Program-made: the position numbers and the translations under genes | Part shown: piece by piece, positions 1-7,615 of the stretch | How positions within the stretch are numbered: position 1 is the first letter of the stretch | Layout of the letters: every line of letters begins with the position of its first letter | Assembly: GCA_964636575.1 (NCBI GenBank) | Contig: CAZWSE010000026.1 | Coordinates: 1 to 37,039 of the forward strand | Length of the DNA: 37,039 nucleotides | Source: CAZWSE01 sp964636575 | GTDB lineage: Bacteria > Pseudomonadota > Alphaproteobacteria > Rhodobacterales > Rhodobacteraceae | Direction of reading: 5' to 3' | Notes under the pieces: generated by a model | The model's input: only the letters and a program-made list of their open reading frames with translations | What the model was told of the DNA's origin: nothing | Databases searched by the model: none

Positions 1-3
1 AAA

Positions 4-27
4 TGGCCGCCCCTTTCAGAGCGGCCA
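4..27 (-). terminator. Hairpin terminator of the VPLPA protein gene
   Basis: A perfect 7-bp inverted repeat (TGGCCGC at 4-10 and GCGGCCA at 21-27, 10-nt loop) lies 26 bp past the stop of the leftward gene. On the minus strand it is followed by TTT, and the rest of any U-tract is cut off by the window edge. Confidence 0.55.
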
Positions 28-53
28 ATCTACAAAGGCATGCGCCGGTATGT

Positions 54-563
54 TTAAGCTTTACGACGACCGAAGGCAGCGAAGCCTCCAAGCGCTGTCA
101 GCAACAGCATCCCTGCGGCGGGCAGTGGCACCGCGGACATTGGCATTGGTGCCGTTCCCGTAAAGCCACCGATACGGAACGTACCAGTCCCGGTTGGCTT
201 GATTTTGAACTGGCTGAATTCTGGGGTATTCACAACGGCAGTGTAGATCTGCGTTGATGGGTTGCTCCACGCGGTAGATGTGTAGAGTTGGCTCATGCCA
301 CCAACCAATTCGAAAGAGGACGGGTTCCCTTGCAAGGTGTAGCTGAACCCAGTGATCGAAAATGGACCGCCAGAGTAGGTAATCGTTAGCTCGTCAGTCT
401 TGTTGAGCTTTATACAAGGCGCAGCAATCGGACAGTTCCCGCTTTGAATAGAACCACCTGTGTAAGTGAAGTCATTGGCACCTAGCGAGATTGTTGCTGC
501 CTGCGCGCCTAATGCCGTAGACGCAAAGAACGCTGCGCTGATTAATATTCGTTTTATATTCAT
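54..563 (-). CDS. Secreted VPLPA-CTERM sorting domain protein
   Basis: A 169-residue exported protein of unknown function. The N-terminus has a Sec signal peptide (basic MNIKR, hydrophobic stretch, likely cleavage after ALGAQA). The last 25 residues form a classical sorting tail: the VPLPA motif, a hydrophobic helix (MLLLTALGGFAAF) and a terminal basic cluster GRRKA. In the family this PEP-CTERM-like tail is recognised by an exosortase-type enzyme, and such proteins are often tied to exopolysaccharide matrix. The middle is rich in Ser, Thr, Gly and Asn, looks beta-structured, and has two cysteines close together (GNCPIAAPC) that could form a disulfide. No exosortase gene is in the window. The gene stands alone, divergent from the LysR gene, and looks more AT-rich than its neighbours. 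The ATG start gives an intact signal peptide. The class is well supported; the specific role is unknown. Confidence 0.85.
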   Translation of the reverse strand: MNIKRILISAAFFASTALGAQAATISLGANDFTYTGGSIQSGNCPIAAPCIKLNKTDELTITYSGGPFSITGFSYTLQGNPSSFELVGGMSQLYTSTAWSNPSTQIYTAVVNTPEFSQFKIKPTGTGTFRIGGFTGTAPMPMSAVPLPAAGMLLLTALGGFAAFGRRKA

Positions 564-815
564 GTCTAAAATCCTTTTAAAAATTACACTCGGTCTAAAA
601 TTGACCGACGCAGAATCTTAACTCGCTTTTCCGAAGAACGGGGCATTTCCTCTATTTCTGCGTGATTTTGCAACCTAAGCAGGTTGTTTGGGCGGAAAAG
701 CGCAAGAAATACTCTCATAAGCAGATCGAACTTTCGCATGTCAGAAAGACTCTAGAGGGTTTTTGAAACCGTATGGCAATGAATAAAAGGGCGCAAAACG
801 GCATGGAAACACTTT

Positions 816-840
816 GTTCCCCTGTTTCCTGACACGGAAC
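816..840. promoter_or_regulatory. Dyad upstream of the LysR gene (possible operator)
   Basis: GTTCC (816-820) and GGAAC (836-840) form an inverted repeat, with an inner TGT/ACA pair, about 100 bp upstream of the lysR start. It lies in the 379-bp divergent spacer 564-942, which otherwise holds no convincing gene. LysR regulators usually bind dyads in such spacers and repress themselves. The link is inferred from position and symmetry. Confidence 0.35.
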
Positions 841-879
841 GATCCTGACAAAACCCCAACATTATCCCACCAATGCCCC

Positions 880-898
880 GTTCCTGCCCAGATTGAAC
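880..898. promoter_or_regulatory. T-N11-A type LysR box
   Basis: GTTC (880-883), eleven bases, then GAAC (895-898) fits the general T-N11-A LysR-box layout. It ends 44 bp before the lysR start and shares the GTTC/GAAC half-sites of the dyad at 816-840. Two related half-site pairs 64 bp apart suggest a recognition site plus an activation site for the adjacent regulator. Confidence 0.4.
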
Positions 899-942
899 GA
901 CATAAGAACCCTCGAACTGCCACGAATAAGGGTACTAAGTAG

Positions 943-1848
943 ATGGATCGCCTCACTGAAATGGAAGCCTTCGCCACGGTTGTGGACCAAGGTGGATTTA
1001 CCGACGCTGCCAAGAAGATGGGGATTTCCAAGTCCGCTGTTTCCAAGCACGTGTCTAGCCTAGAGGCCCGTCTTGGAGCGCGCCTTTTGAACCGGACAAC
1101 GCGCCGCGTTAGCCCGACAGAGATCGGCCTTGCCTATTATGACCGCGCCCGCCGCGTGCTGAATGATGCAGGCGAAGCTGATGCGCTTGTCACGTCAATG
1201 CAATCTGCCCCGTCCGGTCTGCTCCGGATCAGTGTGGCAACCGACTTTGGCGTCAATCACCTGTCTCCGGTTCTGTCCGAATTCCTGGGCGACTTCCCTG
1301 ACATCACCGTCAACATGGTTCTCAACAACCGTTATGTTGAACTGATTTCCGAAGGCTTCGATATGGCCGTGCGTATTGGTGAGCTGGAAGACAGCACCCT
1401 GCGCGCCCGCAAACTGACCGAGACGACCAAACGCATGATCGCCTCGCCCGAGTACTTCGAAAAGCATGGTCGTCCTGAAAAGATCGATGATCTGAACGAC
1501 CATAAACTTTTGCACTATTCCAACCAGTCCAGCGGCAACGTCTGGAAGCTGACCGCCCCATCGGGTGAAAAGCGTCAGGTGCGTACTGCCGGATGGCTTT
1601 CTGTGAACGACGGACAATCCCTGTTGAACGCTGCGATCTCCGGTCTCGGCATCGCCTATCTGCCAAGCTACCTTTACGCTGATGCGCTTGAAAAAGGTCT
1701 GGTCGTGGATGCGATCCCTGATCTGCCAGTTGAAACACAAGGCATCTATGCGGTGTATCCTCCTGGCCGGTTCACCCAGCCTAAGGTCCGTGCCTTTATC
1801 GACTTCCTGGTCCATGCCTTTGCCGAAAAAGGTCCGGCTGACTGGTAA
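943..1848 (+). CDS. LysR-family transcriptional regulator
   Basis: A 301-residue LysR-type regulator of normal family length. Residues 1-60 form the winged helix-turn-helix, with the recognition region around AAKKMGISKSAVSKHVSSLE and the usual RLLNRTTR stretch after it. Residues about 90-290 form the periplasmic-binding-protein-like effector domain (GLLRISVATDFGVNHLSP onward). The general look is that of the CrgA/AaeR-like branch, but the effector cannot be read from sequence. The ATG at 943 is preceded by AAGGG with a slightly long spacing. It is divergent from the VPLPA gene, and LysR proteins often control the divergent neighbour, so that gene is a candidate target. A strong terminator follows, so the gene is probably monocistronic. 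Confidence 0.93.
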   Translation: MDRLTEMEAFATVVDQGGFTDAAKKMGISKSAVSKHVSSLEARLGARLLNRTTRRVSPTEIGLAYYDRARRVLNDAGEADALVTSMQSAPSGLLRISVATDFGVNHLSPVLSEFLGDFPDITVNMVLNNRYVELISEGFDMAVRIGELEDSTLRARKLTETTKRMIASPEYFEKHGRPEKIDDLNDHKLLHYSNQSSGNVWKLTAPSGEKRQVRTAGWLSVNDGQSLLNAAISGLGIAYLPSYLYADALEKGLVVDAIPDLPVETQGIYAVYPPGRFTQPKVRAFIDFLVHAFAEKGPADW

Positions 1849-1933
1849 TCCAAAGAACACCGGCTCAGACGGCCCGCTGACTGAGCCACATCTATCTATT
1901 TCCCCCTCGCTGTACTTGCCACAGCATACCTTG

Positions 1934-1965
1934 CCCCCTGACGCATCGCGTTAGGGGGTTTTTTT
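1934..1965 (+). terminator. Strong intrinsic terminator after lysR
   Basis: An 11-bp stem (1934-1944 with 1948-1958, one G-T pair) with a 3-nt loop ATC, followed by seven T residues. It is 86 bp past the lysR stop. Confidence 0.9.
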
Positions 1966-2038
1966 GTGCGTGTTTGGGTTTTGCGGGTGAAAGACCTGTG
2001 GCAGTGGTGCGTACCGAAACACCCTTGAACGCAACAAC

Positions 2039-2062
2039 GGGCGATGGCCTGCACCATCGCCC
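2039..2062. terminator. Perfect hairpin between convergent genes
   Basis: GGGCGATGG (2039-2047) pairs with CCATCGCCC (2054-2062) around a 6-nt loop. It sits 28 bp past the stop of the leftward gene at 2090. Neither side has a proper T-run, so it may only stabilise a 3' end or act as a weak terminator. Confidence 0.45.
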
Positions 2063-2089
2063 GTCGCTCTTTCTCAGCTCATAACTGCT

Positions 2090-2656
2090 CTAATGAACTG
2101 TCTGCTTGGCCGGTCGCCAGACGCGGGTCATGGCATCTGCACAGGTGTCGAGAACATCTGCGATGTATTCCCGGTCAAACTTTTCATCCGACTGCAGAAC
2201 CCGAGTCACGAAGCGTACGAGGGCGGTCGCTTCGATCGGGGTTTTGGGGTCAAACGTCATCATGCGCGCAGCCAGTCGTCGCATCAGCGTCCGGCTGTTC
2301 GCAAGTTTTGCATCCAATAGATGCAATTCAGTCTGCAGCCCGCTAAACACCTTACCGGTTTTCGAGAAAATCGGCCGCCGCGCTTTGGGGGAGGCGCAGT
2401 TGGGTGTCAGCAGGGCTGCACTGGGGGGTGGTGAAGTGGTCTTGGTGCCAAGGGCCTTGCGGCCACTCGGGGTTTGGAGGGTCTTACTTTTGCGGATACG
2501 TTCCATCAATTCAGTCTGACGACGACAGATCTTTTCACAATCTTTCGTCAGAGAGTCGTAGGTCGCGATGTCGCGGAACCAGTCGACGAGTGTCATGTTG
2601 ATGTCATGCACCTCAGTGAGAGATTCGGCGGCATCAATTTCTTGATATACCGACAT
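2090..2656 (-). CDS. Unrecognised soluble protein, 188 residues
   Basis: I do not recognise this protein. The frame is open up to a TTG at 2731, but the ATG at 2656 has a clear AGGA ribosome-binding site about 10 bases upstream, so I prefer the 188-residue version beginning MSVYQEIDAAE. There is no signal peptide or membrane helix. The N-terminal third is acidic and helical, a middle stretch around residues 65-100 is Ser/Thr/Pro-rich and probably a flexible linker, and the C-terminal 90 residues look helical (leucine- and arginine-rich, with FVTRVLQSDEKFDREYIADV). The layout of two helical parts joined by a linker would fit a protein-interaction or regulatory role, but that is a guess. It stands alone between the lysR terminator and the cinA-like operon. 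Confidence 0.7.
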   Translation of the reverse strand: MSVYQEIDAAESLTEVHDINMTLVDWFRDIATYDSLTKDCEKICRRQTELMERIRKSKTLQTPSGRKALGTKTTSPPPSAALLTPNCASPKARRPIFSKTGKVFSGLQTELHLLDAKLANSRTLMRRLAARMMTFDPKTPIEATALVRFVTRVLQSDEKFDREYIADVLDTCADAMTRVWRPAKQTVH

Positions 2657-2803
2657 TTGGGTTGCTTCCTGTATGTTGTTCGAAAGCTTGATTGCTTCCG
2701 ATATGGAAACAATGTCCCCCAAAATGTCCAAAATTTTGACCAGATTGAGACAGTTTTGCCTTATTTCAACCTAAGCGGGCGAAAATCTGCCCTAGTATCA
2801 ACT

Positions 2804-3754
2804 TCATTCGTCCGATGAACCGTCCGACAAGAGAACCACTTCAACCCGCCGGTTTGCCTCACGTCCTTGTCGCGCAAGGTTGGACGCCACAGGCGCAAGA
2901 TACCCCATGCCTTCTGCCTCAACCTGTTTTGACGGGATGCCGTGATCGCGGATCAGCACCTCTGCCACCGACTTCGCCCGTGCTTTTGACAGAGCAATAT
3001 TGCTATCAAGCGATCCGACCGCATCAGTGTGCCCAACCAATGCGACCCGAAGCCCTGTGTTGGCCTTCAAGAACTGCGCCAAAGCGTCCAAGGTTTCAAA
3101 AGGCCCCGTCCCCAGCCGCGACGATCCGGTCTGGAACGCCAGATCATGCAACACCACATGCCCTGTGGCCTTGAGCGCCCCGATCAAATCTACTTCTGCA
3201 ACCGGCAGGGTGATCTCCGTTTGGTCTGCGGGGGCGGTTATTGCCTTTGCTGTTGCTGGTTTCGATTGGCCGACCCGAATGATTTGAATGAAGGCGGATG
3301 TATCTGTGCGGCTGACCAGCACCGTAATGGCAGACACAGGTGCGTCTTTTGGCCCTTTGACCGCGCTTAGGAAATGGTAGTCGCGAAGGTTAACCACCAT
3401 GTTCGGGGCGGGCAAAACCTCTACTCCGAAGCGGAAATCAAAGCCGCCGCAAGCCGCTTCATTGCAATCAAGCTGAACATCGTATCCGGCGGCCACCAGT
3501 TGATCCCGCAGCGGCACGACAAGTTGCAATGTCGTGGCAGACAGCCCGTTCAACCGCCAGGCTTCGCGCACGACCGGCCCTTCCATCACATGAGTTTTCA
3601 CACCCCCATCCGTGAACGCAGCCTTAGGAACGGCATAACTGTCGAGCGTACTGCTACGTTTTGCCGTTTGCTGCGCCCCATCAGGTACATCCAATTCCTG
3701 CGCCTGCGCAGAGACGCAGGACAACAAGACTATGGAAGCCAGAATGCGGATCAT
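2804..3754 (-). CDS. OmpA-family C-terminal domain envelope protein
   Basis: A 316-residue exported protein. The N-terminus has a signal peptide (MIRILASIVLLSCVSAQAQE). Cleavage may be after AQA, although LLSC could also be read as a lipobox. The middle (about 30-190) is an unassigned periplasmic region containing a Cys pair (LDCNEAACG). The last 115 residues form an OmpA-like peptidoglycan-binding domain: VVLHDLAFQTGSSRL, then LVGHTDAVGS, then the NRRVEVVLL end motif. In the family this domain binds meso-diaminopimelate in peptidoglycan, tethering the outer envelope to the wall. No N-terminal beta-barrel is visible. Its ATG overlaps the stop of the AhpD-like gene by 4 bp, so it is the last gene of the cinA-like operon. 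Confidence 0.9.
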   Translation of the reverse strand: MIRILASIVLLSCVSAQAQELDVPDGAQQTAKRSSTLDSYAVPKAAFTDGGVKTHVMEGPVVREAWRLNGLSATTLQLVVPLRDQLVAAGYDVQLDCNEAACGGFDFRFGVEVLPAPNMVVNLRDYHFLSAVKGPKDAPVSAITVLVSRTDTSAFIQIIRVGQSKPATAKAITAPADQTEITLPVAEVDLIGALKATGHVVLHDLAFQTGSSRLGTGPFETLDALAQFLKANTGLRVALVGHTDAVGSLDSNIALSKARAKSVAEVLIRDHGIPSKQVEAEGMGYLAPVASNLARQGREANRRVEVVLLSDGSSDE

Positions 3755-4335
3755 GATTTGGGCGTGCGCGCCTGTGCGTGGTATTCGGGGTTGGGTTGCA
3801 TGCCTGTGGCGCTCGCCACGCGATTGGTCATGTTGTAAAACCCTGCCACGCTGGCAATGTCGAATATATCGCGATCCGTGAAACCGACATCCCTGAGCGC
3901 CTGACGATCTTGCTCTTCGATAGTCGCACTGGCCGTCGTCATCAGAACCGCAAAGTCCAGCATCGCCCGTTGCCGTGCGTCAATCTCGGCATAGCGGTAG
4001 TTCATCACCAAAGCCTCGCCCAAGGCCGGATCGCCGGACAACTGCCGCACCGCTGCCCCGTGCGCCACAAGACAATACCAGCACTTGTTGACCGAGCTGA
4101 CCGCCACCGCGATCATTTCACGTTCGAGCTTAGACAACCCGCTGTCACCCAGCATCATGTCATTATACATCGCCGTGAAGGCATTCAGCTTGTCGATGTC
4201 AAAGGCATAGGCCTGTAGCACGTTTGGGATCATCCCCAGCTTTTCGGTGCAGATGTCGAAGTACTTCTGCGTCGCTGCTGGCAAGGGATCGACCATTGGC
4301 AGATCAAGGGCTGTCGGGGTTTTGGCATTGCTCAT
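3751..4335 (-). CDS. Peroxidase-related protein, AhpD/carboxymuconolactone decarboxylase fold
   Basis: A 194-residue member of the AhpD-like peroxidase-related family. The hallmark CxxC-x3-H motif is present: CWYC at residues 85-88 followed by His92 (CWYCLVAHGAAV). In AhpD these cysteines carry out thiol-disulfide chemistry that reduces peroxides or regenerates a peroxiredoxin. The length fits the uncharacterised peroxidase-related subgroup rather than true AhpD. The protein has no signal peptide and is cytoplasmic. The gene overlaps both neighbours by 4 bp (GNAT upstream, OmpA-domain gene downstream), which implies translational coupling. The natural substrate is unknown, and a simple stress-defence role is inference. 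Confidence 0.88.
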   Translation of the reverse strand: MSNAKTPTALDLPMVDPLPAATQKYFDICTEKLGMIPNVLQAYAFDIDKLNAFTAMYNDMMLGDSGLSKLEREMIAVAVSSVNKCWYCLVAHGAAVRQLSGDPALGEALVMNYRYAEIDARQRAMLDFAVLMTTASATIEEQDRQALRDVGFTDRDIFDIASVAGFYNMTNRVASATGMQPNPEYHAQARTPKS

Positions 4336-5069
4336 GTCATGTCCTTTGTTCCGGGTTTTTGCCGGTAGTGATAGTGTCCCACAACATCCATCCCGAGGGA
4401 AGTATAGAGCCTGTTGGCCCCTTCATTGGCTGTCGTGCAGACGACGCTAAGGGTGGGGGCTCCGTTCTCAACCGCCCAAAAGGCTGCTTGTCGCATCATC
4501 CATTTCGCCACCCCTTGCTGGCGCTGATGAGTTAGAATCTCGATGGCGTGCAGCATCGCTGTACCTTTGTGGATCGCTCCAAATCCCGCCCCCGCCGGTT
4601 TTTCATTCCACCGCGCCATGAACCCTGTTTTTGGGCCAGCGGCGCGGTGCATCACATCCAGCCGTGCTGGCCCGATGCCGCCTTTTGCCCAGATCTCAAC
4701 CATCATCGCCAAGGGTTCCCAAATTGTGAACACAGTCACGCGCGGGATTGGAATGTCAGTCAGCAACGCCGCCGGGCAGGCGTACATGACCACCGGATCA
4801 ACAATGTCATAGCCCATCGCGCCCAGCATCTGATCCAACGCATCATCGTCATCGCGGATCATGAACAGCGGGGTTTGCCCCATCGCGGTCATCGCTGTTT
4901 CGGCGTGGGTCACGTCTATCTCGGTCACTGACCCATTGGCCGTCGCCGCAGAGACCCGTTTGCCCCCGCCTGCCCCGTCGCGCAGGGTCCACGGCCCGTA
5001 GGCCACCGTTTTGGCCGCGGGCCACGTGGCATCGAGCACGTCATAAAGGGCCTGCGGGGTAATGCTCAC
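4332..5069 (-). CDS. GNAT-family N-acetyltransferase
   Basis: A 245-residue protein. The C-terminal half (about 125-240) has a GNAT fold: the acetyl-CoA loop in motif A appears as HQRQQGVAKWMMRQAAFWA, followed by the typical NEGANRLYTSLGM stretch that ends the domain. The N-terminal half (1-120) is a divergent region that may be a degenerate second GNAT domain, as in several two-domain members. The acceptor substrate cannot be predicted. The ATG at 5069 overlaps the stop of the CinA-like gene by 4 bp, and the stop overlaps the AhpD-like start by 4 bp. This is the second gene of a four-gene leftward operon. Confidence 0.9.
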   Translation of the reverse strand: MSITPQALYDVLDATWPAAKTVAYGPWTLRDGAGGGKRVSAATANGSVTEIDVTHAETAMTAMGQTPLFMIRDDDDALDQMLGAMGYDIVDPVVMYACPAALLTDIPIPRVTVFTIWEPLAMMVEIWAKGGIGPARLDVMHRAAGPKTGFMARWNEKPAGAGFGAIHKGTAMLHAIEILTHQRQQGVAKWMMRQAAFWAVENGAPTLSVVCTTANEGANRLYTSLGMDVVGHYHYRQKPGTKDMT

Positions 5070-5788
5070 TCCGGAAACTCCGCCGCTAGCCGTGTCATAG
5101 CCTCGGACACCATGGCCCCGTCACTGCCACGGATCACGATGTTTGCGCCGTAGACCCCGTCCTTTTGGTAAGGATACGACCCGATGGAAAGATCTGGGTA
5201 GTCCTTTGCCAACACGCCGAGCGGCCCCGCAATATCGCCTTCGCCGCGTTGAATACGCAGGGTTTGTGACAGCAAAGGCGCGCCACCTGTCAAGGTTGGA
5301 ATGACGCTCGCGACCATCGCTTGAAAGACAGATGGCACCCCCGCCATGACATGCACATTGCCCATCTTGAAGCCCGGCGCCACGGACACGGGATTGTCGA
5401 TTAGGGTGGCGCCATCTGGGATGCGGGCCATGCGCAGACGGGCTTCGTTCAATTCGGTGCCTTGGCGTTCGTAGTGTGCGGCCAGCAAAGCGCGGGCGTC
5501 GTCGCGCACATCTATATGCGCGTCAAAAGCTTCTGCGATGCAATCTGCAGTAATGTCATCGTGGGTCGGGCCGATCCCACCGCTTGTGAACACTGTCTCG
5601 TAGGCGGCAGACAGGGCTTTAACAGCCGCCACAATCGCAGGCGCATCGTCTGACACGACACGGACTTCGCGCAGATCAATGCCCGCCTTGGTCAGCTCAT
5701 TCGCGAGATGGTGCATATTGGCGTCGCGGGTGCGCCCCGACAGGATTTCATCTCCGATCACAAGCATCGCAGCGGTTGGGTTCGGCAT
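5066..5788 (-). CDS. CinA-like molybdopterin-binding (MoCF) domain protein
   Basis: A 240-residue stand-alone version of the CinA N-terminal domain, related to the molybdopterin-binding fold of MoaB/MogA. Visible motifs are AMLVIGDEILSGRTRDAN near the start and FTSGGIGPTHDDITADCIAEAF around residues 65-85, which matches the family's GGLGPTxDD loop. The C-terminal nicotinamide-nucleotide amidase domain of full CinA is absent. In the family this domain is linked to ADP-ribose pyrophosphatase activity; the actual role here is not certain. The frame is open further upstream, but the ATG at 5788 has AAGGA nine bases before it, while the ATG at 5797 lies directly on that site, so 5788 is chosen. 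It heads the leftward operon and is divergent from sfsA with only 48 bp between. Confidence 0.9.
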   Translation of the reverse strand: MPNPTAAMLVIGDEILSGRTRDANMHHLANELTKAGIDLREVRVVSDDAPAIVAAVKALSAAYETVFTSGGIGPTHDDITADCIAEAFDAHIDVRDDARALLAAHYERQGTELNEARLRMARIPDGATLIDNPVSVAPGFKMGNVHVMAGVPSVFQAMVASVIPTLTGGAPLLSQTLRIQRGEGDIAGPLGVLAKDYPDLSIGSYPYQKDGVYGANIVIRGSDGAMVSEAMTRLAAEFPE

Positions 5789-5836
5789 GGGGCACATTCC
5801 TTGAATTGGGTCACCTGTCGGTATAGGCCGCTGCCC

Positions 5837-6541
5837 ATGCGCTTTCAAACCCCATTGATCCCTGCCCGACTGATCCGCCGTTACAAACGCTTTCTGGCTG
5901 ATTGCATGCTGGAGGACGGAACCGAAGTAACCGCCCATTGCGCCAATCCGGGCTCTATGATGGGGCTTGCTGACGAAGGGATGCGGATTTGGCTGGAACC
6001 CAACGATGACCCGAAGAAAAAGCTGAAATACGGGTGGCGGCTGGTCGATCATGAGAACGGGCACTTCACAGGTGTTGATACTTCCATTCCGAACCGAGCC
6101 TTGAAGGCCGCACTAGAAGCCCAGCAGATCGAGCCTTTGGCAATGTATGCGCAGGTGCGGGCTGAGGTGAAATACAGCACAAACAGCCGGATTGATTTCC
6201 TGCTGAGCCAAGACGGGTTGCCGGACGCCTATGTGGAGGTCAAAAGCGTAACCCTGTCGCGGCAGACCGGTTTGGCCGAATTTCCAGACAGCGTGACCGC
6301 GCGCGGGGCAAAGCACTTGGGCGATTTATCGGACATGGTGGCGCTAGGGCATCGTGCGGTGATGTTGTATCTGGTGCAGCGCACCGATTGCACCGCATTC
6401 ACGCTCGCCCGTGATCTGGATCCGACCTATGCCACATCCTTTGACGCAGCGACCCGTGCAGGGGTTGAAGTCTTGTGCTTTGACACCCTTATTTCACCGG
6501 ATGAGATCACGCTGGGCAAAGCACTTCCATTCCAGCCCTAG
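5837..6541 (+). CDS. sfsA: SfsA family DNA/RNA nuclease
   Basis: A 234-residue SfsA protein of exact family length. Signature segments are ANPGSMMGL near residue 35-43, then SRIDFLL, YVEVKSVTL and FPDSVTARGAKHL, which form the PD-(D/E)xK-like nuclease core in the C-terminal half. An OB-like fold precedes it. SfsA was first described as sugar fermentation stimulation protein in E. coli and is annotated as a DNA-binding protein or nuclease; its physiological role is still poorly settled. An upstream in-frame start exists, but it would run through the divergent cinA-like promoter and coding region, so the ATG at 5837 (MRFQTPLIPARL) is chosen. The map gene follows after 59 bp on the same strand. 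Confidence 0.95.
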   Translation: MRFQTPLIPARLIRRYKRFLADCMLEDGTEVTAHCANPGSMMGLADEGMRIWLEPNDDPKKKLKYGWRLVDHENGHFTGVDTSIPNRALKAALEAQQIEPLAMYAQVRAEVKYSTNSRIDFLLSQDGLPDAYVEVKSVTLSRQTGLAEFPDSVTARGAKHLGDLSDMVALGHRAVMLYLVQRTDCTAFTLARDLDPTYATSFDAATRAGVEVLCFDTLISPDEITLGKALPFQP

Positions 6542-6600
6542 CCCTTTGTGCAGGCAAACGGTAAGAACGGCCTAACCACCCCTACGATTGGAGCATCGCG

Positions 6601-7413
6601 GTGAACAACGAACCTGTCGGGCGACACACCAAAGACGGCATCCGCATCTATGAACCTTCAGAGTTCGAAGGCATGCACAAAGCGGGCGCTTTGGCCGCTG
6701 AGATTCTGGACCAGATGGGGGATCTCGTTTTTCCGGGCCAGACCACCGCCAAGATTGACGAAGCGATCACCAAAATGGTCGACGACGCAGGGGCCACATC
6801 CGCGACCATCGGGTACAAAGGTTACAAACACGCCAGCTGTATCAGTGTGAACCATGTTGTTTGCCACGGGATCCCATCGGACAAGGTGATCAAGGACGGT
6901 GACATTCTGAACATTGACGTGACTGTCATCGTCGACGGATGGTTCGGGGATACGAGCCGCATGTATGTAGCGGGCAAGCTGTCGCGCAAAGCCGAACGGT
7001 TGATCCAAGTCACCCACGATGCGCTGATGTTGGGGATTGAGGCGGTCAAGCCCGGCAATACTTTCGGTGATATCGGCCATGCCATTCAGACCTATGCCGA
7101 AGCCCAGCGGATGTCCGTGGTGCGCGATTTCTGCGGGCACGGGCTGGGCCGCGTGTTCCATGCGCCGCCCAACGTCTTGCATTATGGGCGTGCAGGTGCG
7201 GGGGCCGTTTTGGAAGAAGGCATGTTCTTTACGATCGAGCCTATGGTGAACCTTGGACGGCCCGAGACTAAGACCCTTGCCGACGACTGGACTGCAGTAA
7301 CGCGTGACAAGTCCTTGTCTGCGCAGTTTGAGCATTCAGTCGGTGTTACGGCGGATGGGGTAGACATCTTTACACTGTCGCCCAAAGGGTTGTTTTTTCC
7401 CACACAAAGCTAA
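6601..7413 (+). CDS. map: Type I methionine aminopeptidase
   Basis: A 270-residue cytoplasmic metalloprotease that removes the initiator methionine from new proteins. The five metal ligands of the pita-bread fold are visible: Asp106 (NIDVTV), Asp117 (FGDTSR), His180 (DFCGHGLG), Glu213 (FTIEPM) and Glu244 (QFEHSVGV). The substrate-pocket His89 lies in VCHGIP. There is no N-terminal zinc-finger extension, so this is the bacterial class 1 form. The start is GTG at 6601 with GGAG about 8 bases upstream. It lies 59 bp downstream of sfsA and may be cotranscribed with it. A weak hairpin follows at 7435-7457. Confidence 0.97.
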   Translation: MNNEPVGRHTKDGIRIYEPSEFEGMHKAGALAAEILDQMGDLVFPGQTTAKIDEAITKMVDDAGATSATIGYKGYKHASCISVNHVVCHGIPSDKVIKDGDILNIDVTVIVDGWFGDTSRMYVAGKLSRKAERLIQVTHDALMLGIEAVKPGNTFGDIGHAIQTYAEAQRMSVVRDFCGHGLGRVFHAPPNVLHYGRAGAGAVLEEGMFFTIEPMVNLGRPETKTLADDWTAVTRDKSLSAQFEHSVGVTADGVDIFTLSPKGLFFPTQS

Positions 7414-7434
7414 TTCCGGACGATAATTTGCATG

Positions 7435-7457
7435 GGGAAAAGCGGCGCCGGTTTCCC
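7435..7457 (+). terminator. Weak hairpin after map
   Basis: GGGAAA (7435-7440) pairs with TTTCCC (7452-7457) around a GC-rich 11-nt centre, followed by AATTTTAC. It lies 22 bp past the map stop and before the dctP promoter. The poor T-run makes termination uncertain. Confidence 0.35.
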
Positions 7458-7460
7458 AAT

Positions 7461-7489
7461 TTTACACAACCCATTGTTTTTAATATATT
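7461..7489 (+). promoter_or_regulatory. Sigma-70-type promoter of the TRAP binding protein gene
   Basis: The -35 element is TTTACA (7461-7466), the spacer is 17 bp, and the -10 element is TATATT (7484-7489); each hexamer matches the consensus at 5 of 6 positions. The -10 region overlaps a perfect 12-bp palindrome TTAATATATTAA (7480-7491). Transcription would begin near 7496, giving a leader of about 120 nt before dctP. Confidence 0.55.
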
Positions 7490-7615
7490 AATACTCGCTT
7501 TCTTGATTTTCTCTCCTGCGAATGACTTGCAACTGCATTTTGCGCCAAGTACCTTTCTCGGCGGCACTGCTTGACGGTGCTTTGCGTGTCCGAAACCAAG
7601 AAAGGGACCCCGCAC

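Noticed and set aside
741..1046. A 101-residue minus-strand frame in the lysR upstream spacer
   Set aside because: It runs into the start of lysR, has no ribosome-binding site and no recognisable product.
6658..7335. A 225-residue minus-strand frame over map
   Set aside because: It is antisense to a gene with all catalytic residues and shows no family features.
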